Part shown: positions 22,897-33,973 of the stretch, piece by piece | Layout: each line of letters opens with the position of its first letter | Position numbering within the stretch: the first letter of the stretch is position 1 | Source: Bugulina stolonifera | Lineage: Eukaryota > Bryozoa > Gymnolaemata > Cheilostomatida > Bugulidae | NCBI GenBank assembly: GCA_935421135.1 | Contig: OW285191.1 | Coordinates: 16,074,700-16,138,699, forward strand | Length of the DNA: 64,000 bases | Direction of reading: 5' to 3' | Program-made: the position numbers and the translations under genes | Notes under the pieces: generated by a model | Told to the model about the DNA's origin: nothing | The model's input: the letters and a program-made list of their open reading frames with translations, nothing else | Database searches by the model: none

Positions 22897-25800
22897 ATGG
22901 AATTCTTGTTGCAAGTAGGACTGCTACTATTTTCTTGCCGTCTGTCTGCTGCAATATCTTGCTTGGACAATGCAAACAAACCAGTTGACTGGTAAGTATT
23001 ACGTATCTCTATTATAACTACATTGTACATTAGTTGTGCTGTTTATTTACTAAGCACATTATTTGATCCCCCCCCCCCACCTGAATTTACATGTATATCT
23101 AGAAACTCTTGCTCATGTTCCCAAATTGGTGTGCATTTTGATATAATCGGTATATTTCATATATACATGTAAAAAGCAGCTTCAAAGGATTTTTGAACAT
23201 GCGCAGAAGAACATGCAGATATACACGTAATAGTGGACACACTGTGCTATGGTTGGAATTGTTTTGGCAGTTTTAGGCTTCAGGAAAGGAATTTATGCAG
23301 ATTCTCTGATGGTGTATAGAGCACAAAGTAATGCAGATTTTATAATATATTATCTCTGTAGGTTTATAGTTTACAAGTTACCTGTAAGACATGCAATGGA
23401 TGTCAATATGAAGTGGCCATTTCCACCTCACCTTTACATGGACAGTAACAGTCCCACCTTTAAACTTCTTAATAGCACATTAAATGATACAGATCAAGCC
23501 GTATCGTTCACACTTCAGCAAGCACATTCTAACAGGCACTCTCCTGTAAGTATAGTAATAGCTCCTGTAGTAGTCTCTGTGTAAGGCTATGTAGCAGGTT
23601 GGCAGATAAAAAGTGTATGTAACGCGAGTTCCGACTGGCTTTTTGTCTTCTTCGAACCCATATAATAGTTAGCGGAAAACAAAAGTTTTGATTCAAACAA
23701 GTGTTGTAGTTTTCTTTGTTTTTATTATAATTCTCTTTGTAAGCTATGAGCCCGGAGTTGTCTTCTTTGCCAGTCATGGCAGACGACTCCCAACACCAAT
23801 GTTATAATATTGTTCATCAGTATACATCTAAACTCATGTACATGTATTTCCAGGATGTTGGTTATATATTCTATAATGATGAAAAGCCCGTAGCGGCTGG
23901 CGGTGGCTATACAGAGAAATTTGGCCATACCAAAGGTTGGTTTATGGAATATAACACTGCCACCATGCCAATGCTCATTATTAGACACTGTACAGCATTC
24001 CCACCCGACTGCTCTGTAGCATTTAAGTTGATTTAATCCAGTTTTATTCTCTCGTAGTCTGAGCCCCCGACCAGAGTGGCATGACTTTTTATCGAAAATC
24101 TTTTACCAGTAATAATAAATTCTCAGTTAGTTACCTTTGTATATTAACTGAATTATTGTATGGATTTGTGCTTGTCAGGAGTGACCGTGTTTGACTCTGA
24201 TTCTTCCTTTTGGATGGTACACAGTGTGCCCAAGTTCCCTCCACCTACTAACAGCTCTTACATGTATCCAGATAATGCTGTCTATTACGGCCAACATATC
24301 TTCTGCTTCAGCACAGCTTCAGACGTGGAAGTATCTAGAATCGGTGGGTTTGTTATATTAAAATGTGTATTTGCAAAACCATACTTGCTTCTTTTTACGT
24401 GTAGGCTTTGCCACAAATGTGGGATGTATATCAGGTAATTAATTTTGCCTGAAAATGTATTTTAGCTAGTGCGATTTCGAATCACCTTGTTTAGCTTCAT
24501 AAGGAATTGACTTGGTTGTCAACAGTAATATTTGTGGAGTGTTATGATTACTGTTTTAATTCAGGAGTTACCTTATCATGGACGCTATTTTTGCTTTGGA
24601 AGTTAGAGTTATCTTTCCTTGTCAAGCAGATCTTTTTAGTGTGGAAAAATCATGGCAGACGTGTTTAGTAAAATTGATTCTTTTCTTACTAGAAACTGCA
24701 CAAAAATTTACCAATGGACAACCAACCACCATAGTAATATGCTTACACTGTTGAAACAAACTGGCCAAATGTAGATGTAAACTCTATTATCTTGTTACAG
24801 TTTGAAGTCAATCAAACTGGTATAATATCAATTCATTCAGGTACCCAGTTGACCTTCAACCAACCTTGGATATATGATCATCATCTCCCTGCGCTGCTGG
24901 CCTCCAAGTACCCTACCATGAAGGATGCTATATCTGGAGCTAAACAATCCCGTACCAGCAATGTAGCAGTAATTCAAAGCTCTAAGGGTATAAGCTTCAT
25001 CTCATTTGCTAAGTCTGCCCAATTCAATCAAGGTTGGTTACATATCTCTTGTGGTGATGTTTGCTTATAAATAATAACTTTAATAAATCCAATACTTTGT
25101 GAAGCTGGGAAGCTGACATTTTTGTAAATACATCTGTTTGTAAAATTTATTTTAAATATTTCCAACTGCTTCATGTTCCTTACACTTGTGCTCATTTTGG
25201 GTGTATATTTCTGATTTAGATTTATATGCAGCGATAGTGGCTCCTTCTCTGCAATGTAACCTCAAGACTGAGACATGGCAGAATGGACCTAAGGCTAGTA
25301 ATCTACCATCAGCCTGTAATCAAACATATACAGTAAGTTTTGTGTATCAATATACATGTAATAGGGACGCACACATTGCGTGCCACTATGCCTAGAGCAC
25401 AGAATTATGTAGAACTCAGTCTATACATTGTGTTGTAGGTTGAAACTGTGCTATATGTGGGCAGTCAGCAGTTCAACCTACACTTTTCTGACCATGAAGA
25501 TCACTCCAAGTTTGCTGTTTGTGGGTCTGGAGGGTATATTTGTATTGGTGATATAAACAGACAGGTGAGCGATATTGTAATAAACAGCCTCATTCTCAGA
25601 GTTATTGAATGGTGATGTGAATTATTTCACGGAATGCACACAATACATGTATATGTATATATCACAAATTCTGAATTGTAACCTCCTTTGGCTGGGTTTT
25701 AGCCAATCTGGAAATTGTCTTCCTTTTATGTGTGGTTAACAAAAGTGGACGATTCCTAATTTAAAGCCACTGCTCATTACTCACTAGTACTGTTTGATTG

Positions 25801-25993
25801 TTTACATAATGATAGGTACAAGTATAATATGTATGAATATTATACCAACTGTATGTTTATCTGTTGCTGTTAGGTACATCAGCTGGTTCGAGGTGGTGGA
25901 ACGGTTTGTTTCTACGACGCTCAAGTGCAGAAACAGTATCTATCTCTGATCCTGTCTGTAGAGAAATGTAAGAAAAGGTATAACAATGCGTAG
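22897..25993 (+). CDS. DNASE2: Deoxyribonuclease II (lysosomal acid DNase)
   Basis: Eight exons: 22897-22991, 23362-23545, 23854-23935, 24179-24343, 24841-25032, 25220-25332, 25439-25564 and 25874-25993; 1077 nt, 358 residues, matching the family's roughly 360. DNase II is a lysosomal endonuclease active at acid pH that leaves 3'-phosphates on digested DNA, for example from engulfed cells. A signal peptide (1 to about 20) precedes a Cys and the family start motif KPVDWFIVYKLP. The PLD-like catalytic motifs are present: GHTKG (His118, Lys120) and EDHSKF (His299, Lys301). Between them lie WMVHSVPKFPP, QLTFNQPWIY and YGQHIFCF. GGGTVC near the C-terminus is also typical. Several N-x-S/T sites suit a secreted glycoprotein. 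No truncation seen. Confidence 0.94.
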
Positions 25994-27551
25994 TACTCTA
26001 GTATTAACAGTAGGCGCAAGAGTTAATGGACAATCACCATTAGTGCAATAAGCAACAATATTGTCGTCAACCAGACATCATATCAATATGATTGTTATGC
26101 ATTTTAATTTGTTCAATGCAGTATTTCTATGGAGGTTAATTGTCAATCTGTATGGTTTAACTACATGTACATTAGTATTTTATATTTATAATAAGTTGGC
26201 TCCATTAGTTACTATTTCATAATTATCCGTAGTATTCCACCATGTGTGTATGCTCAGGTGCTGTCATGTGTATGTCCTCAGCTACTAATACCAGGGTTGT
26301 GTTCACATGTATAACCATTAATATGAATAATATCCAATTATAGTTTATACTGAAGTACAGGTTTTGGTCCATTGCCATTGCATTGGACAAGATTTTACAG
26401 TTTTATAGATTTTACAGTTTTATAGCTCTACCATTGGCCATAATATAACTTTTCCTAAAGTGTGTTTACCAGCACATGCTCAAGCCGTATTCTATATCAG
26501 ATCTGTCTTAACGAATATCGTGTATTCTTTTAGAATGAATGGCTTATTTTAATTTTAAGCTTCTGATTATTCAGACATGCCAAGTCTCTCTGATTTATCA
26601 GACTCGTCATGTCTCTCTGATTTTCAGGAAATGTTCATTTCTGATTTCTTAAATTTTTGCCATAAACATTTATCTAGCTACTTGCTAGTAAACAATCATT
26701 GTATTACCTAACATAATAATACACGACTTCACACAAATTAATTTAATATACTTTTATTAGTAGATATTAGATAATAAAACTAAACTGAGTTACTAACACA
26801 TTGCAATACATTTGGTGTGCCGTCCGAGTCTGCTATACTTTTGTATAGCGAAGGGGGGACGCACGGCAGTGTATCCACCCTTTGCTATACTTAGGTATAG
26901 CAAAGGGTGGACACATGGCAGTGTAAAGTGAAGTGGGGGTGTCATGCCATCTATATGCTCAACATATCATCCAAACAACTGATTATGGTTTTTATAATTA
27001 ATAATAATGAGTGTTTTGTTACTATCTACAATTTTAACCAATGATATTTTACCCCACTTATCCTGTACCATTGGCTTAGTATTTGCATGATACATGTAAA
27101 TAACCAGGTACATGTTCTCTACTGTATTATAGTTACATAGAATAGAACCACTAACTTTCCATGGATTGTTTACTCAGATTAAGCAGTAAAAAGATGTAAT
27201 ACTACCTAGAGTCCAGGATGTTGCCGTATGCATTGATTTCCATAACTCATGTCTTCACTAAGCCTGTGATTTATGACTAACAGTTATAGCAGAACGAAGT
27301 TGTGATGTCGGCAATTCATTTGGAGTTAGTGGGTTGTATCCGTAACTACCCATCCATAAATATACGAGACAGATATCAGGCTAAACATTAACTTTTCTAA
27401 TAAGATTAAAAATGACATTAAATTGTGTTAAAACTACATAATTCTGATCAATTAGAATCTACCACTGTGCTAGTTTGGTCTACCAACTTGGTAACATGAT
27501 CTAGTGAGTTTGCATAGCAGGAGAGAATCAGTTCTGGTGCAGCTAGTCAAT
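25994..27551. other. Intergenic with hairpin repeats
   Basis: No gene recognised. A repeated phrase TTTTATAGATTTTACAG lies near 26395-26420. Tandem hairpins containing GCTATAC...GTATAGC lie at 26827-26915. The remainder is AT-rich. Confidence 0.45.
26827..26915. repeat. Paired GCTATAC hairpins
   Basis: Two related stem-loops in tandem: CTGCTATACTTTTGTATAGCG (26830-26850) and a longer one at 26874-26911 whose arms read TCCACCCTTTGCTATACTT and its near-complement. The surrounding CGCACGGCAGTGTA / ACACATGGCAGTGTA phrases are also duplicated. Looks like a degenerate local duplication of a small palindromic element. Confidence 0.65.
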
Positions 27552-28724
27552 ATGAAGATACCAACAATTAGCATGGATAGGTTACTCATGGTAAGTGTGT
27601 GTATATTTGGGTATTGGGTGGTACAATGCTGTGTATAATATATTGTCTCTTTCCACTCTTTTACATGAATTGAACTACATGTATCTGTAAACCGAAGCTA
27701 GACTAAGGACTAGAAATTGGATGTGTCATCAAAATAATAAATACTTTAACATGGGGTTCGTGCAGAACAAATTTAGGTCTGTCAGTACATAATCGCTATT
27801 ATTATATTTCTCATGATTGTGAAAGAAACGACGTAGGCTACATATACTTTTCATGTGAATACATCTATAAACTACAGAGCTCATTGGTAGTTAGGCTACA
27901 TCTACATGTATGTCCACACATGATTATATTATCCAGGACAAGGTATGCCTATCACACTTACCTTAGTCAACATGGAATCTTTTTAGCTATACCATACACA
28001 AAGATTAGTAGGAGCATAGTGTAATATGCGACATGATGCTGTCTTACAGAGGTTGATGTGGATTGTCAGCATTGGAGATGTACTTATATACAAAATAGAA
28101 TGCCAACGTACATACATATCTTTCTCGACCACCATTGCCACCGATACTGAGTCATCCGATTCTACGAGGACTTTACCCGCATACATACCAAGAGGTGAGG
28201 AACTCGCTAACTCACGACCTTCACCTAACCCTGAGTATATTAAACACATGCCCTCATATAGGTCTACAGGAAGACCTCTTTTTGATTATATACGATCAAG
28301 AGCGGCTAACAACATTACAACAACAGAAACAATTACAACATCAACAATTACAACAACTGTAACAATATCTACCACATTAACAGCGGACGTCGTGACATCG
28401 GCTAGAACTAAAAATAACACAACATCTGTTGAAACAACTTCTGAGAAGATGGCTTCACCATCAACTAAAAAAGGTAGAATATTAGCGGCACACGGTGATC
28501 AACCCACTGATCACGCTTATTTAAAAGACATGTCCTACGTTCCAGCAATGGCTGCCGTAAGCAGTATCGTAGGAATACTTGTTATCTGTTTAGTGTGCCT
28601 TATCTGTACTCACCAGATAAAGAGTAAACAGCCAGCAAGACGGAAAAAGAAATTGATGTTTCATAAGAAAATAACCGTTCATACACAGCATACCAGCAGA
28701 AGGTACCTTATGCAGACTACGTAG
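27552..28724 (+). CDS. Unrecognised Thr-rich single-pass membrane protein
   Basis: Model: exon 1 27552-27590 (donor ATG|GTAAGT) and exon 2 28050-28724 (acceptor TTACAG), in phase, 237 residues. I do not recognise the family. The N-terminus is moderately hydrophobic (LMWIVSIGDVLIY) and could be a signal peptide or anchor. Residues from about 100 to 150 are rich in Thr with N-x-T sites (ITTTETITTSTITTTVT), like a mucin-type O-glycosylated stalk. A strong membrane segment at about 177-199 includes SIVGILVICLVCLICT. It is followed by a basic stop-transfer patch (QPARRKKK) and a short tail of about 40 residues. This suggests a type I cell-surface protein. An unspliced start at 28026 is an alternative. 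The product could be longer if exons were missed. Confidence 0.55.
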
Positions 28725-29330
28725 CTACATGTATGATATTGCTACGTCACAGGATTATACTAGACATTGTTACATTATGCATGCTTTCATAGATATACAA
28801 TGTACATGTACAATGTGTTCAGATACCTTACTGTACAGTTTAGACAAGCGCAATCTTTATTGTATTAGTCTAGATACATGCAGGTAGGCCTATATGCACG
28901 CTATCATAGTACATGCACTATGCATGTATTTGTATATAATATTTGAATGTTGTGTATTTGAACTATACCAAAATTGAATCTCCACTGTATAAAGCTCTAT
29001 AGCAGTTGCAATTGTTATACATGTAGTTCTAGCTACTTCTATAAAAAATGATATATTGATGAAATTTAAGACATTATTATCTTTTTGCTCAATACCCTAC
29101 ATAGATAAAGACCACAAGCAATGCGTTATGATGTTACAGCAGCTACAGACTAATGCTACAGAATTACTTATTTGGCAACAGATTAATGCTAATCTTGGTA
29201 AATTGGTGATAATCTTAGAGTTGTGTGGTCAGCTTATAGAGATGTACATGTAGATTGGCCCACTATAACATCATAATAATTTATGTGATTGTTATGGATA
29301 CTGATACATTCTGCTACTAATCTACATAAC
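28725..29330. other. Spacer, no clear gene
   Basis: Probably the 3'UTR and downstream of the Thr-rich membrane gene. The palindrome TGTACATGTACA lies at about 28800-28812. An open stretch near 29090-29253 (QQLQTNATELLIWQQINANL) has reasonable codon flow but no homology I recognise and no clear partners. Confidence 0.35.
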
Positions 29331-29332
29331 CA

Positions 29333-29671
29333 GTGCCGGGAATGGAGCTGCATGAGGTAGGTACACTGCACCTGCAGTTTCTGGGCAATGCCCATCACAG
29401 AGGCTCAAATCTGGAGGAGGGTACACTCCATATACTTGTGGATACACTCCATATACCTGTGGGTACACTCCACATATCTGTGGGTACCTTCACTTCTAAC
29501 ACTGCACATAAAGTGCAGCATTCCCAGATATTTGGTTCAGATACACCCATTTCTACATGCCACCTAGCTATACTGGTTATAGTTACATTTTTGTACACCA
29601 TAATTTTGCAATATGATAGCAATTTTTTGGTTATATTACTATATTATGGTATCCTAAACTTTATGCACTAG
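29333..29671 (+). CDS. Possible small ORF over 21-bp repeats
   Basis: An open frame of 112 codons whose middle is built on three 21-bp units (GGTACACTCCATATACCTGTG, about 29420-29485). In this frame the repeats read GTLHI.V and in the next frame GYTPYTC. The C-terminal third is hydrophobic (CHLAILVIVTFLYTII). No homology recognised, no splice context secure. It may be a chance ORF across a minisatellite. Confidence 0.2.
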   Translation: MPGMELHEVGTLHLQFLGNAHHRGSNLEEGTLHILVDTLHIPVGTLHISVGTFTSNTAHKVQHSQIFGSDTPISTCHLAILVIVTFLYTIILQYDSNFLVILLYYGILNFMH

Positions 29672-29699
29672 ATACAAGTGTATAGCCTACGAGGTATAT

Positions 29700-29778
29700 A
29701 TTGCATTGTATTACATTGTATTACATTGTATTACATTGTATTACAATGTATTACATTGTATTGCATTGTATTGTAATG
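29700..29778. repeat. 10-bp tandem repeat (TTACATTGTA)n
   Basis: Seven to eight copies of ATTGTATTAC with single-base variants. A short outlier of the same repeat occurs at about 30570-30605, which suggests that the DNA between was inserted into, or duplicated with, a once continuous tract. Confidence 0.85.
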
Positions 29779-30300
29779 GTTTCTGTGATTTGGTGCGGTC
29801 GTCCTTGGACGACTATCGACCCAGAAACGAAGTGCCTATGAGTGGTAATAGGACTTCGCATTACATGAAAGATCGAGCGGTCTCAGTAGCCCAAAAACTA
29901 CCAAAGACGACCCATCTGGTCCCAAGTCTGACCTTCAGACTATACGTTGAAAGAGAGTGATCCGACCTAGTAGGCTAAGCGAATGACCTGACAAAAAGGA
30001 AGTGAAAGTCTCTGTATCAAGTATAGATGTGTCTTTATTGAAAGCCAAGTGAAGACTGAGACAATGAACAGTAAAACAGTGCCCTTTATATAGTATAAGG
30101 ACTTCCGGCCGACGTGACGTCGGGAAAAGACGACGTGTGGTCGTCCGGAAGTTGCGCAACAAGATGGCCGCCGGAAGCCCGACGGCCGACCCAAAATAGG
30201 TCGGGTTCTACAAAAGTTGCTTATAATGGTCCAATTCATGTACAAAATGAATATCAATGGATTCTGAGAGGTCGGGCCTCTGTACATGGGTATAAAAGGC
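29779..30300 (-). mobile_element. GC-richer island, possible LTR or TE remnant
   Basis: A block of higher GC content than its surroundings with CpG-rich phrases (GACGTGACGTCGGG, GGCCGCCGGAAGCCCGACGG). Read on the minus strand it has CTATATAAAGG (about 30085-30095) and, about 50 bp on, CAATAAAG (30033-30040), the spacing of a compact LTR promoter/R region. It also contains GTCGTCCTTGGACGAC, a 16-bp palindrome. No partner LTR or ORF was found, so a solo LTR or another decayed element is only a suggestion. Confidence 0.35.
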
Positions 30301-30589
30301 ATTAAAAAGACTTAGTAATAATCATGTAGCTATATACAATTATATAGGAGAACAATACATGAATAAGTAGTGAGTATAAACACATGGAGACACGTATATA
30401 GACAGTAATTAATGGTTTAACATGCAATGCAATTGGATATAAGTATACGAACAGCTAATTACAAGAGTGTGAGTGTCAGATGAGTAGTGCTGTAACAACT
30501 ACTAGGCACTTAGGGTGCGGTGGAGCTTTGTCCGGTAGTTGGAGTCGTATACAAATGTCCTGTACCATTACAGTATTACATTGTATTGC

Positions 30590-30770
30590 ATTGTATTACA
30601 TTGTACATGTATATACATGTATGTATAATATACATTGTATATATACATGTATGTATAATATACATTGTATATATACATGTATGTATAATATACATTGTAT
30701 ATATACATGTATGTATAATATACATTGTATATATACATGTATGTATAATACACATTGTATAGTACAATGT
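30590..30770. repeat. 30-bp minisatellite (ACATTGTATATATACATGTATGTATAATAT)
   Basis: About five nearly identical 30-bp units. Since 30 is divisible by 3, all frames remain open and give artefactual Tyr/Ile/Cys repeat ORFs. A related block lies at 31190-31280 on the other side of the SINE. Confidence 0.9.
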
Positions 30771-30779
30771 ATATTTATG

Positions 30780-31189
30780 TTTTTTTTTTTTGTTGCTGTC
30801 GAGCCACTTGGCCATCCTATTTAACGGACCTCAGAAGTTCGAAACTTGTATGAGCGACAGGAGCTGGGCTCTGAGTTGAAGAGCTCACCTTCCACAACAG
30901 GAGTGCATGGTCAGTGACCACTACATCAACCTGCCACCCCAAGGTGGTCACATACCCCGCCAGAATCTGGCTTCTCTTTGCGAATCAGGGCAGAGGTGGA
31001 TCTTTAACGTGCGTGTTTTTGATGTAGACACTACACTGGACCTCCTGTAATTTTTATACGCCCTGATTCGAACAGGCGCAGCTAGGATTAAAGGCTTGCT
31101 GAAGGCCTTTGCCAGAAATGACACAGCTGGGGGTTTGAACTCACAACCTCTCGGTTTGTGTGCATGTATGCCACCAACTGTGCCACCCT
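30780..31189 (-). mobile_element. Full-length tRNA-derived SINE
   Basis: Minus-strand element of about 410 bp. The 5' end GGGTGGCACAGTTGGTGGC contains a perfect RNA polymerase III A box, TGGCACAGTTGG (complement of 31174-31185), followed about 30 nt later by the B box GAGTTCAAACC (complement of 31132-31142). The body includes ACGCACGTTAAAGATCC, a conserved-looking central core. The 3' end is an A-rich tail (T run 30780-30791 on plus). It sits inside an AT minisatellite: the sequence at the poly(A) side, TGTATATTTATG, resembles that at the 5' side, TGTATATGTAAATG, a probable imperfect target duplication. SINEs are mobilised by LINE reverse transcriptase. Confidence 0.85.
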
Positions 31190-31289
31190 GTATATGTAAA
31201 TGTATGTATAATATACATTGTATATACATGTATACATGTATGTATAATATACATTGTATAGTACAATGTATATTTATGTATGTATACAT

Positions 31290-33973
31290 TAGTTGAGAGA
31301 TACAAGTTGTTTATGAATAATATTTGCTATGTGAATAATAATGTACATGCAATAAGCTGTAATGTCTATCTTGGACAATGATGTAAACAGTTATACTTCT
31401 AGGCTATGTTGTCAGTTGAGCATCATTAACTCCGCATAAGTCATCACTACCATGACCTACATGTACATGTATACACAGCTCTATACTCATGCTCCCAAAG
31501 ATTTCACTCACTCAAGTGGGCACGTCAAATAGGGCTCCATCATTCTAATTGAAATTGCCATTGTTCTTCTTCTACACTATTCATGTGGAAATCTAGAACA
31601 TTGCAGAGTAATCTGAAATAACCAAGCGATGAAATAAGATGGAATAAGCGAGGAATAATATGTTGTGGAAATAATAATCAACCATCGCTAATCTGCCGCC
31701 ACCGCACCATATAACAATGTACTCTACTTATATTAAGTAGAATTATGTATACAATAATCTGCCTATTACATGTAGTTCACATGATTGTTGGTGTAAACAG
31801 GAACTCTGGCACTAGCTGGATCCTTAAGTTTCCCCAGTCGGATCACCTTGCGGTATACAGAACATTTTAACAACAAGGGAAACTATTTTGTCCAGCAACA
31901 GTGCCAACACGATACACGTCAATCAATTTGAATCCTACATTATTAATAAAATGCATTTGTATGCTGAGAATTGCAACAGTTTACTAGAGTAATGAAGTTA
32001 AGTTAAGCAATTTATTTTTAGAATGGTTCAATTCCGTAACCTGAAATCATAACTATGACTATAACTCAACAGTTTTGTGTTGCAATGTTACTGTGGTTGT
32101 GCCAATAAATCAGATATGGCATAGGAAAGCAGAATCATTCAGACAACTATTATTCAGTGCAGAACATACATGTACTAATCTACACCTACCTGTACACTTT
32201 GTATGTGATGATAATATAGATACGTATATTTACATTGCTGTATGCATACCATTACAGAATAAAAGTGCTGAAATTGGTAGAACTGTGTGGAATATCTCTT
32301 ATGTCTTGTAGAAATCTTTTCACAGAAAATAAATAGCAAAGTGTAGATAACTCCCAACCTCTGTATCTGAGAAATTATTATACACCATGAATGCTCTATT
32401 AGAGACTTTCAGCCCAGTGTGAAATTAGCGTGGGTTTCAATTCCAAAAAATATGTCAGTAAACGACATGTTGGCAATGAGCTCATTGCTGGTTAGTACAA
32501 CATCTAGTCAATCACATAAATTCCTGAGCATGGAGCCCAGGCTAATTTGGGATTTACTTTGCTTGGTGATCCTAAAAGGAGAGACAGTGAGATGTTGATA
32601 GATTTGGACTAATGTCTGGTAATAGCAAGTCAACTAACGAGCAAACACAGCACCAAACAGTTTCAGTTTCATTTCATGTCACATACTCCATCAGTTAGAT
32701 GAATCACCATAAATACTTAACATTTAGTACAGAAGTCACCCTAGTGTAATAGTAGTGCTATTACTAGGGTGACTAGGGTGTACTACATTACATGTATTAT
32801 TCACACTCTATCGGTACGGTATGGATGTGCCTGACTGATGTTGGCATGCCTCATTTAACAGAGTTGTCTACACTTGCTATAATAGCTCAATATTTATACA
32901 CTCTAACCGGTGAAAATACCTTATCCTAATATCTAGTAATGTGCTATACACATACTATATAAGGGTGTATACTGTATATAGTACCTTCTCAACTAAACTC
33001 TACATGTATATTCATGCAGCCACAGTGTGTGAGATATTCTCAACACTGTAGCCTAGCGCCTGTTACATGGACCATTGACTTATTGAGATTTAGCTACATG
33101 TATATGACTAGTCTTGCTAGTTGTAGGACAATGTGAGAGGGGGCACTTCAACAGTTGACACAGCTGTAGTGACAATCATCAACAGACTATCAGCCTAATC
33201 AACTCTGGTGTTGTGTGACACAACTTGGTTGTCCTTGTATCCAGGCCGTTGTAGTGCTATAATTCTTTCAATACTTATTCCCCGACACTCAAATCTCCAG
33301 TAATCATCAACTTGAGGTAACTAAAGAGATCAAGTAGACCAGAAGAGGTCATGGGTGTGCAGTTATATTCATTTATTCCATTTACACAAATTATAGCAGT
33401 CGCGATTTCATTATCTTATATTCCAAATAAGATAGAATAGAGGTACTTTATCAAAATACAATATAGAGTGTTAAAAATGTGAGAAAAACAAAAATAAAAC
33501 TTGGTCGTGAGTCTCTGAGTATTATGCATTAGTTGATGTTAGTTTGGTGATTTAGTAAAAGCAGCATTACACAGAATCTCTAGAAGAACATATATATGAC
33601 TGTAGAACATAACAGTAAGATTAAGCAAACTTCCAAGATGGCTGAGATTCATGTGAACCAGGCTTTAATGTGACCTGAGTTGATCAGACAGAAATAATGT
33701 CGTTCGTCCATGTTGTGGTATAATCATTATAGAAATAGAGAGGAATGTTCGGCAGAGAATATCATTAGTGGTGAGTTAGTAAAAGAGACAAAAAATGGAC
33801 AAGAGTTAAGGTAAGACAACCCATTAGTGTTAAATTAACAAATTATAATAATGTGTACTATACAAACACATGGTTCCTTTGTACACAATATTTGTATTAG
33901 CAGCTACATGTAATATGATGGTTAAATATAATTAAATGTTTGTAGTTGATGTAAGCTCATAACTGATGGAGAA
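31290..33973. other. Long intergenic stretch, no gene recognised
   Basis: About 2.7 kb of AT-rich DNA with short ORFs only. ACATGTA palindromes recur. An inverted repeat TCACCCTAGTGTAATAGTAG / CTATTACTAGGGTGA lies at about 32736-32773. An acceptor/open/donor-like segment near 31800-31855 was considered but has no partner. Confidence 0.45.

Noticed and set aside
24792..24840. Extending DNASE2 exon 5 upstream to 24801 (open frame FEVNQTGIISIHSG)
   Set aside because: That acceptor would put the join out of phase. The acceptor ATTCAG at 24840 gives the correct phase and the family's ...IGTQLTF join.
30480..30824. ORFs rich in Tyr, Ile and Cys (YIHVCIIYIV repeats)
   Set aside because: Generated by the 30-bp minisatellite; no splice or domain support.
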